NCBI GenBank assembly: GCA_025408425.1
Contig: JANXYX010000040.1
Coordinates: 1 to 64,000, forward strand
Direction: 5' to 3'
Source of the DNA: Granulicella sp.
Lineage (GTDB): Bacteria > Acidobacteriota > Terriglobia > Terriglobales > Acidobacteriaceae
DNA length: 64,000 nucleotides
A program made the translations under genes and the position numbers. The notes under the pieces were generated by a model, which searched no databases, was not told the DNA's origin, and saw nothing but the letters and a program-made list of their open reading frames with translations. Below are positions 55,417 through 64,000 of this stretch, piece by piece; position 1 is the stretch's first letter, and every line of letters begins with the position of its first letter.

Positions 55417-57063
55417 ATGTATTCCCCTCTCCCCATCGCCGTTCGGACCAGGCGCTCCGCAGCCTGCGCCCTTTACACCACAGCTCTCATCGCTGCCTTC
55501 ATCGCAGCCCTGTCCCTCTCCAGCGCAGCCCAGGCAGTCCGCACCGGCAGTACTCCACCCCCCGATCCCTCGCGCGTCGACATCTTCGGCGGCTATGGCT
55601 ATCTCCACCCAGTTGACAGCGACATCAATCACAACCAGTACCAGCCCATCAACCCCGGCGCTGTCGTCAGCATAACCGGCTACTTCAACCGTTACCTCGG
55701 CCTGCAAGCCGAAGGCAGCTTCTTCCCCCACGGCCCCAACGACTGTGTCTACACTGCCCAGGCCGGCCCACTCCTCCGTTATCAGAAAGGCCGCTTCGTC
55801 CCCTTCGCCCATGCCCTTGCCGGCGGCGCCAAGGTCGGCGGCCCCGTCTTTCAACCCTGCACCTGGGGCTGGGGAGTTACCAGCGGCATCGGCTTGGACT
55901 ACATCCTTCCCGTCTGGAATAACCGCCTCGCCATCCGTCCCATCCAGGCTGACTTCGACTACTCCCACGTAGACTACGGCCCGCTCGTCCAGCCCGCCGA
56001 TGTCTCTGGCGGCCTAGGCGAAATCTTTGCCTACCGCCTCGCCAGCGGAGTCGTCCTGCGCCTCGGCGCAACCGCCACCCCACCGCCCGTCCAGCTCGGC
56101 TGCACCATCCAGCCAGTAGACGCCTTCCCTGGCGACCCCCTCACCGTCACCGCCACCCCCGCAAATCTCAATCCAAAGCGCAAGACCACCTACACCTGGA
56201 CCACGACCGGCGGCAGGATCTCCGGCAATGACACCACCGCTTCCGTCGCCACCGCAGGTCTCACCCCCGGCGACTTCACCGTCAGCGGCCACGTCTCCCA
56301 GGGCATACGCCCCTCCGATCAGGCCAGTTGCTCCGCAGGCTTCCGCATCCACGCCTTCGAGCCACCCACCGTCTCCTGCTCAGCCAACCCCAGCACCGTC
56401 ATGGCGGGCGAGTCCTCCACCATTACAGCGACCGCACATAGCCCCCAGAATCGGCCTCTCTCTTACTCCTACTCAGCCTCCTCCGGCTTCATCAGTGGCA
56501 ACGCCGCAACTGCCATCCTCAACACCACCGGCGATGCCCCTGGCCCCGTCAATATCACCTGCAATGTAGTTGATGACCTTGGCCAGCAGGCCACCGCCGC
56601 CACCGCCGTTATCATCAGCGCACCGCCGGTTCCGCCCTCACCAACCTCCCGCAGCCTCTGCGAGCTGACCTTCGATCGAGATAAGAAGCGTCCTGTCCGC
56701 GTCGATAACGAAGCCAAGGGCTGCCTCGACGACATTGCTCTCACCCTCAACCGCGACTCCACAGCCAAGCTCGTCATCGTCGGCCACCACGGCCCCGATG
56801 AGAAGCCCGAAGCCGCCGCCGAGCGCACTCTCAACGCCGAGCAGTACCTTACCGTAGAGAAAGGCATTGACCCCCTACGCATCGAACTCCGCACCGGTGA
56901 ATCCACTGGCAGCTCCGCAGAAAACCTCCTCATTCCAGCAGGAGCAGCCTACGATGCCGGCAGCACCGCCACCTTCGACACCGGCTCAGTCAAACGCCAC
57001 GGTGAGGCCTACGCCAAACCCGCCGCCAAGACCTCCAAAAAGATCCGCAATTCAGCGAACTGA
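55417..57063 (+). CDS. Outer-membrane protein with barrel-like N-terminus, Ig-like repeats and OmpA-like C-terminus
   Basis: A 548-residue exported protein with signal peptide (to about SSAAQA). Residues about 45-220 resemble a small outer-membrane beta-barrel (VDIFGGYGYLHP and FNRYLGLQAEGSFFP). Two Ig/PKD-like modules follow (TYTWTTTGGRISG and SYSYSASSGFISG). Residues about 405-500 form an OmpA-like domain (CELTFDRDKKRPVRVDNEA, then ERTLNAEQYLTVEKGIDPLRIELRTG), which normally binds peptidoglycan. TTGGAGG precedes the ATG. It follows the giant secreted protein by 87 bases, so the two may be a unit. Confidence 0.82.
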   Translation: MYSPLPIAVRTRRSAACALYTTALIAAFIAALSLSSAAQAVRTGSTPPPDPSRVDIFGGYGYLHPVDSDINHNQYQPINPGAVVSITGYFNRYLGLQAEGSFFPHGPNDCVYTAQAGPLLRYQKGRFVPFAHALAGGAKVGGPVFQPCTWGWGVTSGIGLDYILPVWNNRLAIRPIQADFDYSHVDYGPLVQPADVSGGLGEIFAYRLASGVVLRLGATATPPPVQLGCTIQPVDAFPGDPLTVTATPANLNPKRKTTYTWTTTGGRISGNDTTASVATAGLTPGDFTVSGHVSQGIRPSDQASCSAGFRIHAFEPPTVSCSANPSTVMAGESSTITATAHSPQNRPLSYSYSASSGFISGNAATAILNTTGDAPGPVNITCNVVDDLGQQATAATAVIISAPPVPPSPTSRSLCELTFDRDKKRPVRVDNEAKGCLDDIALTLNRDSTAKLVIVGHHGPDEKPEAAAERTLNAEQYLTVEKGIDPLRIELRTGESTGSSAENLLIPAGAAYDAGSTATFDTGSVKRHGEAYAKPAAKTSKKIRNSAN

Positions 57064-57087
57064 CACCAAACGACCGCACCACATTGG

Positions 57088-57121
57088 GGGGGGAGCTCAG
57101 CGAGACTCCTCCCATTTTTTT
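57088..57121 (+). terminator. Rho-independent terminator
   Basis: Stem GGGGGGAG / CTCCTCCC (one G-T pair) with a ten-base loop followed by A and seven T. It lies 25 bases after the OmpA-like gene stop. Confidence 0.8.
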
Positions 57122-57305
57122 GCCCCACAGCCAACCACCTCACCTTGCGATAACCCCGATAAGCCCTCCCAGACTCCATCCCGCCCCCATCTCAGCCCAA
57201 TCTCTGCTAAACTAGCCCAGTCGGTACAGTGAGCCAGCAAGCCTACCCAACCGCTTGAGCAGCACGGCAAACACCTCTCATCGGCATCTCATCGCAACAC
57301 AAGTT

Positions 57306-57382
<77 letters not shown>

Positions 57383-57720
57383 TTTCCACCGGAGCGCATT
57401 AGCTGCAATCCGCGCCCAAAATATTTGCGACGGTTTCCCGCCACACTTCCCTCTAATCCACAATCGATCAAAGATCGAATTCAGCCAATCCTGTCCAAAC
57501 ACATCAGTTTAGCCATCCCACCCTCCAGCGCACATCCCACCTACTGGTGACTGGGGAGTGACTTTCGTTAGAATGAGTACTCGGTTGGAGTGTTAGGCTG
57601 TGTCTCACTCGAGACGGACACAGATCCGGCCGTAGCGCGGGAAACGCACGCAGTTTTCATGGGCTCCAGTGGCAATCAAAGTAGAAGTCAAAATTCACGA
57701 TTGAGGATGCACGGAGCGTC
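57383..57720. other. Intergenic leader before the diguanylate cyclase gene
   Basis: 338 bases without a gene. It includes a small hairpin (GTCTC ACTC GAGAC near 57603) and a GC-rich stretch shortly before the start codon. I looked for a c-di-GMP-I riboswitch because of the downstream gene, but the conserved elements do not appear in order. Confidence 0.5.
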
Positions 57721-58992
57721 ATGAATTACGCCTTCCTACCGGACCTCTCGGCACTGACGATTCTTATCGTCATACTGCTCGTGCTCCGCAGGCGTCATCC
57801 TCAGGAGCAGGCAGACATCTGGCTGCTGGGTCTTTTTTTCACCCTCGTCGAAGCCGTCGCTCACACCTTCTACGCTCGCTCGGGCGTCCCCGCCAAGGCT
57901 CTGCACGTCATCGTCGTGGACTGCTATCTTCTCGCTGGCCTGGTCTTCACCTGGGCTTCGGGCGATCACCCCATTCCACGCAGGGGCCGGCTCCTCTATC
58001 TGACGCTCAATGCCTTGCCCCTTCTGGCCATGAATACCATCTATGGCCTCAATGTTCGTTACACGACCCCCTATCTTCCGATCGTCGCCGTCGGCCTCGT
58101 CGTCGGCGTTTCAACCTCGCTCTATCTCCGCCGCAGTTGGGGCCTCGCCTCCCTGCACCTCGCCGGATGGCTGGCAATCGCGTATCTCATCCATGCAGAA
58201 GACTATCGCCGCGCCGTCTATTGGAGCCTCAGCTGTATCTACACCATCGCTGCGATCAGTTTTCAGAATCGCCTCCCGCGCAATAGCACTGGCAAGCTCG
58301 CCATCCTCACCGGCTTCTCCATCTGGGCCCTGTGCTTCCTGCTCCACCCCTGGATCGTGCAATACCCCGCCTATTCCGACATTGCCTCCCATGTATGGAA
58401 CATGCAGAAGTCCCTCATCTCCATCGGAATGATCCTCGTCATGCTGGAAGAGCAGGTCTCCAATAACGAGTGGCTCGCCCTGCATGACGAGTTGACCGGC
58501 CTGCCCAACCGCCGCCTCTTTGCCGATCGGCTCTCCAACGCCATTGAGCGCTCTCGACGCAGCAAGAGCAGTCTCGCCCTGCTACTGCTCGATCTCAATG
58601 GCTTCAAAAAGATCAACGACTCACTCGGCCATCACGCGGGCGATCAAGTCCTCCGCGAGGTCTCCGCCAACCTTCGCAAGAACGTCCGTGCCGCTGACAC
58701 TCTCGCACGCCTCGGTGGTGACGAGTTCATCATCGTTGCCAGCGACCTCTCCGAAGGCAGTTCCATCAATCGTTTCGTCGAGGCGATTCGCGCTGCAGTC
58801 GAAAGACCCATGCTGATCGAGGGACAGCCCTTGACCGTCTCAGCCAGCCTTGGCCTCGCCATCTACCCAGATGACGCCGTGGACCCAATCCGCCTGGTCA
58901 GGGTCGCCGATCAACGCATGTACGCCTTCAAGCACAGGTCCAAAACCCAGCCCCATGCAGCGCCGGATCTCACCACCCATCCGGCTGTGTAG
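57721..58992 (+). CDS. Membrane diguanylate cyclase with allosteric I-site
   Basis: A 423-residue protein. About residues 1-230 hold seven or so hydrophobic helices forming a membrane sensor module with no recognised name. A short linker leads to a GGDEF domain starting HDELTGLPNRRLFADRL. The active site reads GGDEF (332-336) and the product-inhibition motif RAAD (323-326) is placed exactly five residues upstream, so the enzyme should both make c-di-GMP and be inhibited by it. There is no EAL domain. GGAG lies five bases before the ATG. It stands alone. Confidence 0.93.
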   Translation: MNYAFLPDLSALTILIVILLVLRRRHPQEQADIWLLGLFFTLVEAVAHTFYARSGVPAKALHVIVVDCYLLAGLVFTWASGDHPIPRRGRLLYLTLNALPLLAMNTIYGLNVRYTTPYLPIVAVGLVVGVSTSLYLRRSWGLASLHLAGWLAIAYLIHAEDYRRAVYWSLSCIYTIAAISFQNRLPRNSTGKLAILTGFSIWALCFLLHPWIVQYPAYSDIASHVWNMQKSLISIGMILVMLEEQVSNNEWLALHDELTGLPNRRLFADRLSNAIERSRRSKSSLALLLLDLNGFKKINDSLGHHAGDQVLREVSANLRKNVRAADTLARLGGDEFIIVASDLSEGSSINRFVEAIRAAVERPMLIEGQPLTVSASLGLAIYPDDAVDPIRLVRVADQRMYAFKHRSKTQPHAAPDLTTHPAV

Positions 58993-59088
58993 CCCAGGCA
59001 GGCTGTCGGTCAATCCAGCGCCCTTGCAGATAAGCCTCGCCGCCAAAATAACGCTGCCTCGCGCCGACACCTGCTAGCGTAGTAGCCA

Positions 59089-60462
59089 ATGGCCTACGCC
59101 CACACTATCGGCAGCGTCCGCTACACCTTCCCCACCCTTGGCGACCTCCTCGCCAAGGCCTCTCCCCACCGCTCCGGAGACGAACTCGCCGGTATAGCAG
59201 CCTCCAGCGCCCAGCAGCGAATCGCCGCTCAAATGGCTCTCGCTGATCTTCCCCTCACCACCTTCCTCGATCAGGCCATCATCCCCTACGAGTCCGACGA
59301 AGTAACCCGCCTCATCGTCGACACACACGACCCCGCGGCCTTTGCGCCCATCGCATCCCTCACCGTCGGAGAACTTCGCGACTACCTACTCTCCGATGAA
59401 GCCACCACCTCCCGACTCGCCGACCTCGCCCCCGGCCTCACCCCCGAGATGGCCGCCGCCGTCTCCAAGCTCATGCGCCTGCAGGACCTCGTCCTCGTCG
59501 CCCGCAAAATCTCCGTCATCACCAAATTCCGTACCACCGTCGGCCTCCCCGGACGCCTCTCCACCCGCCTCCAGCCCAATCACCCCACGGACGATCCCGC
59601 AGGCATTGCCGCCTCCATCCTCGACGGCCTCCTCCTCGGCTCCGGCGATGCAGTCATCGGCATCAATCCAGTCAGCGACAACCCCGCTACCGTCACCAAC
59701 CTACTTCACCTCATTGACCACGCCCGTCAGCGCTTCGCCATTCCCACCCAGTCCTGCGTCCTCGCCCACATCACCACCCAGATGCAGGCCATCCGGCAAG
59801 GCGCACCACTCGACCTCCTCTTCCAGTCCGTCGGAGGCACTCAGGCCACCAATACCAGCTTCGGTGTCGACCTGGCCCTGCTTGACGAAGCCCACAAGAT
59901 GGCCCGCAGCCTGAACCGCGTCCCACCTACCCCCGACAACCCACATCCAAACATTATGTACTTCGAAACCGGACAAGGCAGCTCACTCTCCGCCAACGCC
60001 CATCACGGTGCTGGCGGGCAGGGCGTAGATCAGCAAACACTCGAAGCACGCGCCTACGCCGTAGCCCGCCACTTCTCTCCCATGCTCGTCAACACCGTCG
60101 TCGGCTTCATCGGCCCCGAGTACCTGTACGACGGCAAACAAATCCTCCGCGCCGGCCTCGAAGACCACTTCTGCGGCAAACTCCTCGGCCTCCCCATGGG
60201 CTGCGACATCTGCTACACCAACCACGCCGAAGCCGACCAAGACGACATGGACGCACTCCTCACCATGCTTGGAACCGCCGGCGTCAACTACATCATGGGC
60301 GTCCCCGGAGCCGACGACATCATGCTCAACTACCAGTCCACCTCCTTTCATGACACCCTTTACCTCCGCACCCTACTCCACCTCCGCCCCGCGCCCGAGT
60401 TCGAAGCATGGCTCAACTCCAACGCCCCGGCCCGCCTGTCCCTTCCTGCACTCCTACCCTAG
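59089..60462 (+). CDS. eutB: Ethanolamine ammonia-lyase, large subunit
   Basis: A 457-residue TIM-barrel subunit of the adenosylcobalamin-dependent enzyme that splits ethanolamine to acetaldehyde and ammonia. Characteristic segments are GDLLAKASPHRSGDELAGIAA, GLPGRLSTRLQPNHPTDDP, GDAVIGINPVSDN, FETGQGSSLSANAHHGAGGQGVDQQTLEARAYAVAR, and GCDICYTNHAEADQDDMD. Length matches EutB. eutC follows by 24 bases. No shell-protein, reactivase (eutA) or transporter gene is adjacent. Confidence 0.95.
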   Translation: MAYAHTIGSVRYTFPTLGDLLAKASPHRSGDELAGIAASSAQQRIAAQMALADLPLTTFLDQAIIPYESDEVTRLIVDTHDPAAFAPIASLTVGELRDYLLSDEATTSRLADLAPGLTPEMAAAVSKLMRLQDLVLVARKISVITKFRTTVGLPGRLSTRLQPNHPTDDPAGIAASILDGLLLGSGDAVIGINPVSDNPATVTNLLHLIDHARQRFAIPTQSCVLAHITTQMQAIRQGAPLDLLFQSVGGTQATNTSFGVDLALLDEAHKMARSLNRVPPTPDNPHPNIMYFETGQGSSLSANAHHGAGGQGVDQQTLEARAYAVARHFSPMLVNTVVGFIGPEYLYDGKQILRAGLEDHFCGKLLGLPMGCDICYTNHAEADQDDMDALLTMLGTAGVNYIMGVPGADDIMLNYQSTSFHDTLYLRTLLHLRPAPEFEAWLNSNAPARLSLPALLP

Positions 60463-60486
60463 TTCTCGGTTCCCTGAGAAAGAGCG

Positions 60487-61260
60487 ATGAGCGACCCACC
60501 CTCACCAACCAGACCGTCCCCCGTCAGCCTCCGCGAATACACGCCCGCCCGCGTCTCGCTGGTCCGAACCGGTTCCAGCCTCGCCACCCGCGACGCCCTC
60601 GACTTTGCCCTGTGCCACGCCCAGGCCCGCGACGCAGTCCACGCCACCCTTAGCCTTCCGTCGCTCCTCAGCGAACTCCACTCCCGAAATCTCGCAACCG
60701 TCACCGTTAAGTCCGCAGCACCCGACCGCACCACCTACCTTCGCCGCCCCGATCTTGGCCGCACCCTCAGCCCGGCCTCCGCCACCCAGCTAGCCTCCTA
60801 CACCCCGTTGCCGCAAACACCTGCCCTCACCCTCATCCTCGCAGACGGCCTCTCCGCCCTTGCCATAGACCGCCACGCCATCCCACTCCTCGACGCGCTC
60901 CTCCCACTCCTGACCCCGTTCCGCCTCACCCCCATCGTCATCGCCGAGCAGGCGCGCGTAGCCATCGGCGACCAAATCGGCCACCTCCTCCACGCACAAC
61001 TCACCATTCTCCTCATCGGCGAGCGCCCCGGCCTCAGCTCCCCCGACTCACTCGGAGCCTACCTCACCTGGGCACCCCGCCCCGGCCGTACCGACGCCGA
61101 GCGCAACGGCATCTCCAACATCCGCGCCCACGGGCTCGACTACCCCACCGCTGCCGCTCGCATCGCCTTCCTCGCCAACGAAGCACGACGCCTAAAGCTC
61201 TCCGGCACCCCCATCAAGGAAGCCTCCCTTAATCTCATCGCGGCACCGGAACAGCCCTGA
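60487..61260 (+). CDS. eutC: Ethanolamine ammonia-lyase, small subunit
   Basis: A 257-residue subunit that completes the B12-binding site of ethanolamine ammonia-lyase. It shows TPARVSLVRTGSSLATRDALDFALCHAQARDAVH, the central LILADGLSALAIDRHAIPLLDALLP, GERPGLSSPDSLGAYLTWAPRPGRTDAERN and a C-terminal LSGTPIKEASL, all usual in EutC. It directly follows eutB and its 3' end faces the convergent cysteine synthase gene with seven bases between stops. Confidence 0.95.
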   Translation: MSDPPSPTRPSPVSLREYTPARVSLVRTGSSLATRDALDFALCHAQARDAVHATLSLPSLLSELHSRNLATVTVKSAAPDRTTYLRRPDLGRTLSPASATQLASYTPLPQTPALTLILADGLSALAIDRHAIPLLDALLPLLTPFRLTPIVIAEQARVAIGDQIGHLLHAQLTILLIGERPGLSSPDSLGAYLTWAPRPGRTDAERNGISNIRAHGLDYPTAAARIAFLANEARRLKLSGTPIKEASLNLIAAPEQP

Positions 61261-61267
61261 CCTCGCA

Positions 61268-62320
61268 CTAAGCCGGCTCCAGCCAGGCCCCCGGTGTCGA
61301 CCGCGATATCTCGATCTCTTCTTCCGTCATATCCAGCGCAACATCCGCAAACAGTGGCGTACTCAAATAACGCTCTCCCGTATCCGGCAACATGCACAGG
61401 ATCGTCGAACCCTTCGGCGCCTCCGCACACACCCGCAACGCTCCGGCAAACGTAGCCCCCGAAGTGATGCCCACAAACAGCCCTTCCTTGCGCGCCAGTT
61501 CCTTGCTGCATCGCATCGCGTCGGCGTTCTCAATCCGCATAATCTGGTCGATCACCTTCATCTCCACCGCGTCCTGCGTCAACCGCGAAATAAAGTCCGG
61601 GCTCCACCCCTGCTGCGGATGCGGTTGCCACGCAGGATGACTCCCCGCCGGCGAGCCATCCGCATTCCTGGGCTGCACAGTTCCGCTGCTCAGCATCGCT
61701 GCACAATCCGGCTCGCACACCACAATCTTCGTCTCCGGACGCTCCTTCGCCAGCACACGTGCCACGCCTTTCAGCGTTCCACCCGTACCAAACCCAGTCA
61801 CCCAGTAGTCCAGACGCTCCCCTTCAAAGTCAGCCAGAATCTCCTGCGCTGTCGTCCGCGAGTGCATCTCCGCATTCGCCTCATTGTCGAACTGCCGCGT
61901 CATGAACCACCCATGCTTCGCCGCCAGTTCCTCCACCTTCGCCATCATCCCCACCGCTCTGGCAGCCGCCGGAGTGAGCACCACCTTAGCACCCAGAAAC
62001 CGCATCAACTTCCGCCGCTCCACGCTGAACGTCTCCGCCATCACCACTACCAGCGGATAGCCCTTCGCCGCGCAAACCATCGCCAACCCAATCCCTGTAT
62101 TCCCGCTGGTCGCCTCAACCACCGTCTGGCCGGGCTTCAACATACCGGTTCGCTCCGCATCCTCAATCACGCCCAACGCCAGCCTGTCCTTCACTGAACC
62201 CAGAGGATTGAACGCCTCCACCTTCACGTACAAATTCACATCTGCTGGTGCCAGCTTGTTGATCCTGACCACTGGTGTGTTCCCAACCGTCTCAAGAATG
62301 CTCGCAAACCTACGTCCCAT
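61268..62320 (-). CDS. cysK: Cysteine synthase family protein (CysK-like)
   Basis: A 350-residue PLP enzyme with LETVGNTPVVRINKLAP, PLP lysine in NPLGSVKDRLA, TSGNTGIGLAMV, and GFGTGGTLKGVARVL. It carries an insert at about residues 215-240 (QPRNADGSPAGSHPAWQPHP) where canonical CysK has a short loop; the C-terminal region is otherwise normal. This is the second cysteine synthase in the window; no sulfur-carrier gene is adjacent, so free sulfide is the likely donor. ATG at 62320 with GAGGGAG seven or so bases upstream; an in-frame GTG lies seven codons earlier. Confidence 0.9.
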   Translation of the reverse strand: MGRRFASILETVGNTPVVRINKLAPADVNLYVKVEAFNPLGSVKDRLALGVIEDAERTGMLKPGQTVVEATSGNTGIGLAMVCAAKGYPLVVVMAETFSVERRKLMRFLGAKVVLTPAAARAVGMMAKVEELAAKHGWFMTRQFDNEANAEMHSRTTAQEILADFEGERLDYWVTGFGTGGTLKGVARVLAKERPETKIVVCEPDCAAMLSSGTVQPRNADGSPAGSHPAWQPHPQQGWSPDFISRLTQDAVEMKVIDQIMRIENADAMRCSKELARKEGLFVGITSGATFAGALRVCAEAPKGSTILCMLPDTGERYLSTPLFADVALDMTEEEIEISRSTPGAWLEPA

Positions 62321-62574
62321 CTTTCTCTCCCTCTTTCTCACCTGAAAAATCTATCTCGCTATCGCAAGGAGTCTATACCGTCTCTCGCTCACCAGCCGAA
62401 TCAAACCTCTGCAACTCACCAATCCGCAACCGCGATTTTGAGGAAGGTTTGCCCGTCATCCCAAAATTTTCCTGCCAAAACCGACCGAATGCTCATATCA
62501 CTCTTTCTAAAAGAGTTCGACTTCCCCCGGGCACTCATTTACATTGAATGCGCACTCCCAAGGAGAAGACTTTC

Positions 62575-63609
62575 ATGTCAGAGAACCAGCCACCTCAAGC
62601 CGAAGCTGTGTCACCGCAGGCTCAACTCATCCAGATGGCCTGGGCCCATCAGGTTTCCGCCATGGTCCGCGTCGCGGCTCAATTGAAGCTGGCGGACTAC
62701 CTTGCCGACGGTCCACACACCGCCGAAGAACTCGCCGCCGCGACAGAGGCCCACGCGCCCTCGCTCTACCGCTTCCTGCGAACCGCCGCCAGCATGGGCT
62801 TGTTCACCGAGGACGCCAACCATCGCTTCTCCCTCACTCCCCTTTCAGAGCCGCTCCAGTCCTACGTACCTGGCTCCGTCCGCACCTCCGTTCTCTTGAT
62901 CGCGGGAGACATCTTCTCCCGCTCCTTGAACAGCCTGCTCTACTCGGTTCAAACCGGGAAGAAAGCGTTCGACAAGGAATTCGGATCACCTATCTTCGAC
63001 TGGCTAGGCAGCCATCCCCAGGAAGCGTCCATGTTCAGCGACCTCATGATCGGCTTTCACGGTCCCGAGACTCCTGCAGTTGCCGCCGCATATGACTTCT
63101 CCGGATTCAGCACCATAGCCGACATCGGCGGCGCTACCGGCAACATGATCACCACAATTCTTGCTAAAACTCCTGGCTCGAAGGGCTTTATCTTTGACCT
63201 GCCCCACAACGCCAACGCTGCAGCGGAGCTGATTCAGTCGCGTGGCATGACAGATCGCATCACATTCCAGGCCGGTAGCTTCTTCGAAAGCATCCCTGCA
63301 GGCGGCGATATCTATCTCATGTCCCACATCATCCACGACTGGAGCGAAGAACAGTGCCTCACCATCCTCGGCAACTGCCGCCGTGCGATGGGGCCCAACG
63401 GCAAGCTCCTCATCATCGAGATGGTCATCCCTCCCGGCAACGACCCACACACCGGCAAGATGACCGATATGGTCATGCTTACAGTTCCCGGCGGTCAGGA
63501 GCGCACCGAGCAGGAGTATCGTACCCTCCTCGATAAAGCCGGATTCAAACTCACCCGCGTAGTCCCAACCGACTCCGCCGTCAGCATCGTCGAAGCAGTT
63601 CCTGCCTGA
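62575..63609 (+). CDS. SAM-dependent O-methyltransferase (plant-type, dimerisation domain)
   Basis: A 344-residue class I methyltransferase. An N-terminal winged-helix dimerisation domain (about residues 12-95: LIQMAWAHQVSAMVRVAAQL to LYRFLRTAASMGLFTE) precedes the SAM fold with IADIGGATGNMITTI, FDLPHNANAA and the probable catalytic His in SHIIHDWSEEQC. Such enzymes methylate hydroxyl groups of small aromatics or polyketides; the substrate here is unknown. AAGGAG lies ten bases before the ATG at 62575. No biosynthetic cluster is visible around it. Confidence 0.9.
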   Translation: MSENQPPQAEAVSPQAQLIQMAWAHQVSAMVRVAAQLKLADYLADGPHTAEELAAATEAHAPSLYRFLRTAASMGLFTEDANHRFSLTPLSEPLQSYVPGSVRTSVLLIAGDIFSRSLNSLLYSVQTGKKAFDKEFGSPIFDWLGSHPQEASMFSDLMIGFHGPETPAVAAAYDFSGFSTIADIGGATGNMITTILAKTPGSKGFIFDLPHNANAAAELIQSRGMTDRITFQAGSFFESIPAGGDIYLMSHIIHDWSEEQCLTILGNCRRAMGPNGKLLIIEMVIPPGNDPHTGKMTDMVMLTVPGGQERTEQEYRTLLDKAGFKLTRVVPTDSAVSIVEAVPA

Positions 63610-63782
63610 TCCGCAGCGAATGGCACCCGCGCAGTCTGACCCGATACCCACTCGCTCCAGCCTCGCGGCCACGAGTCCCTGCGCGCACTAACCCTTGCGC
63701 CACACGCTGCAAATCTCTATACATGTTGCGGCAGATACTTTGTTTCTACTTTGTAGTTCTAGCGACACGATCGGATAGTTAA

Positions 63783-64000
63783 ATGAACAAACGAGATTTT
63801 CTCAAGTCCTCCGGGGCCATCCTTACTGGCAGCCTGTTGTCCCGTTTCACCTCCGCCGAGCCCAATCCCATGCAGTCAGCCCAGCAACCCGCAGCCACGC
63901 CGCAATCCGCCCCCCATCGCACCAACTGGGCCGGCAACCTTGAGTACCACACAGACCATCTCTTCCAGCCCAACAGCCTCGAAGAGGTCCAGCAGGCCGT
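63783..64000 (+). CDS. FAD-linked sugar/alditol oxidase, N-terminal fragment
   Basis: Partial: 72 complete codons before the right edge. The translation starts MNKRDFLKSSGAILTGSLLS, a signal sequence with a KR pair that resembles a twin-arginine motif, then a Pro/Gln/Ala-rich linker, then NWAGNLEYHTDHLFQPNSLEEVQQAV. The NWAGNLxY segment opens the FAD-binding domain of alditol oxidases and aldonolactone oxidases. Start ATG at 63783; no strong ribosome binding site seen. The exact substrate cannot be judged from this fragment. Confidence 0.7.
   Translation, partial: MNKRDFLKSSGAILTGSLLSRFTSAEPNPMQSAQQPAATPQSAPHRTNWAGNLEYHTDHLFQPNSLEEVQQA

Noticed and set aside
57595..57720. c-di-GMP riboswitch upstream of the diguanylate cyclase
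   Set aside because: There is a GC-rich structured stretch, but the conserved GEMM elements do not occur in the required order.
59089..61260. Ethanolamine-utilisation microcompartment operon
   Set aside because: Only eutB and eutC are present; neighbouring genes are a diguanylate cyclase and a cysteine synthase.

Overview
The window reads as a chromosomal segment of a high-GC, aerobic Gram-negative bacterium, most likely an Acidobacteriota of the Terriglobia/Acidobacteriaceae type. That placement is an inference. It rests on a large TonB-dependent receptor with an N-terminal carboxypeptidase-regulatory-like domain and aromatic C-terminus, a giant secreted NHL/MBG-repeat protein, stand-alone trehalose genes, and hypothetical proteins of a style common in that group. 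No phage, transposase, plasmid or CRISPR signature is visible. No gene encodes a recognisable helix-turn-helix regulator.

Layout. 1-1.4 kb (minus): start of tuf with an upstream tRNA cluster (Gly-TCC, Thr-GGT, Tyr-GTA, Thr-TGT) and two small inserted ORFs. 1.6-11.8 kb: housekeeping and envelope genes: two exported hypotheticals, an M23 peptidase, thiL, a trans-sulfuration enzyme, rsmD, a site-2-protease-like protein lacking both zinc histidines, rsmI and a GDSL hydrolase. 11.9-14.9 kb: a compact sulfur module, cysM - JAMM protease - sulfur carrier ending in GGCCL - MoeB/rhodanese. 14.9-16.7 kb (minus): guaD and hom. 16.8-24.6 kb: a tight ureide operon: allantoinase, OHCU decarboxylase, HIU hydrolase, urate oxidase, allantoate amidohydrolase, ureidoglycine aminohydrolase, ureidoglycolate amidohydrolase and an aldehyde dehydrogenase. 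24.8-30.4 kb: hmgA, the TonB-dependent receptor and a DUF5666-like protein.

30.8-39.5 kb: trehalose metabolism (treZ, treY, divergent treS) followed by a degenerate glycosyltransferase-like protein and a TM-helix channel-like protein. 39.5-42.8 kb (minus): fucP, a zinc dehydrogenase and an L-fuconolactonase-like hydrolase, apparently part of an oxidative L-fucose pathway. 43.1-49.9 kb: three-subunit xanthine dehydrogenase genes interrupted by a hexamer-rich repeat block and a tiny membrane protein, then convergent mocA and xdhC maturation genes. 50.6-57.1 kb: a 1583-aa secreted repeat protein and an OmpA-like protein. 57.3-64 kb: tRNA-Pro, a membrane diguanylate cyclase, eutBC, a cysteine synthase, an O-methyltransferase and the start of a sugar/alditol oxidase.

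Together guaD, the xdh genes and the ureide operon encode every step from guanine to glyoxylate, ammonia and CO2 without forming urea. The cysM/JAMM/carrier/MoeBR set looks like a protein-thiocarboxylate route to cysteine whose carrier needs C-terminal trimming. The most unusual features are the two predicted pseudo-enzymes, the maturation-requiring carrier, the mosaic repeat elements flanking part of the xdh operon, and two perfect palindromes in long intergenic regions.
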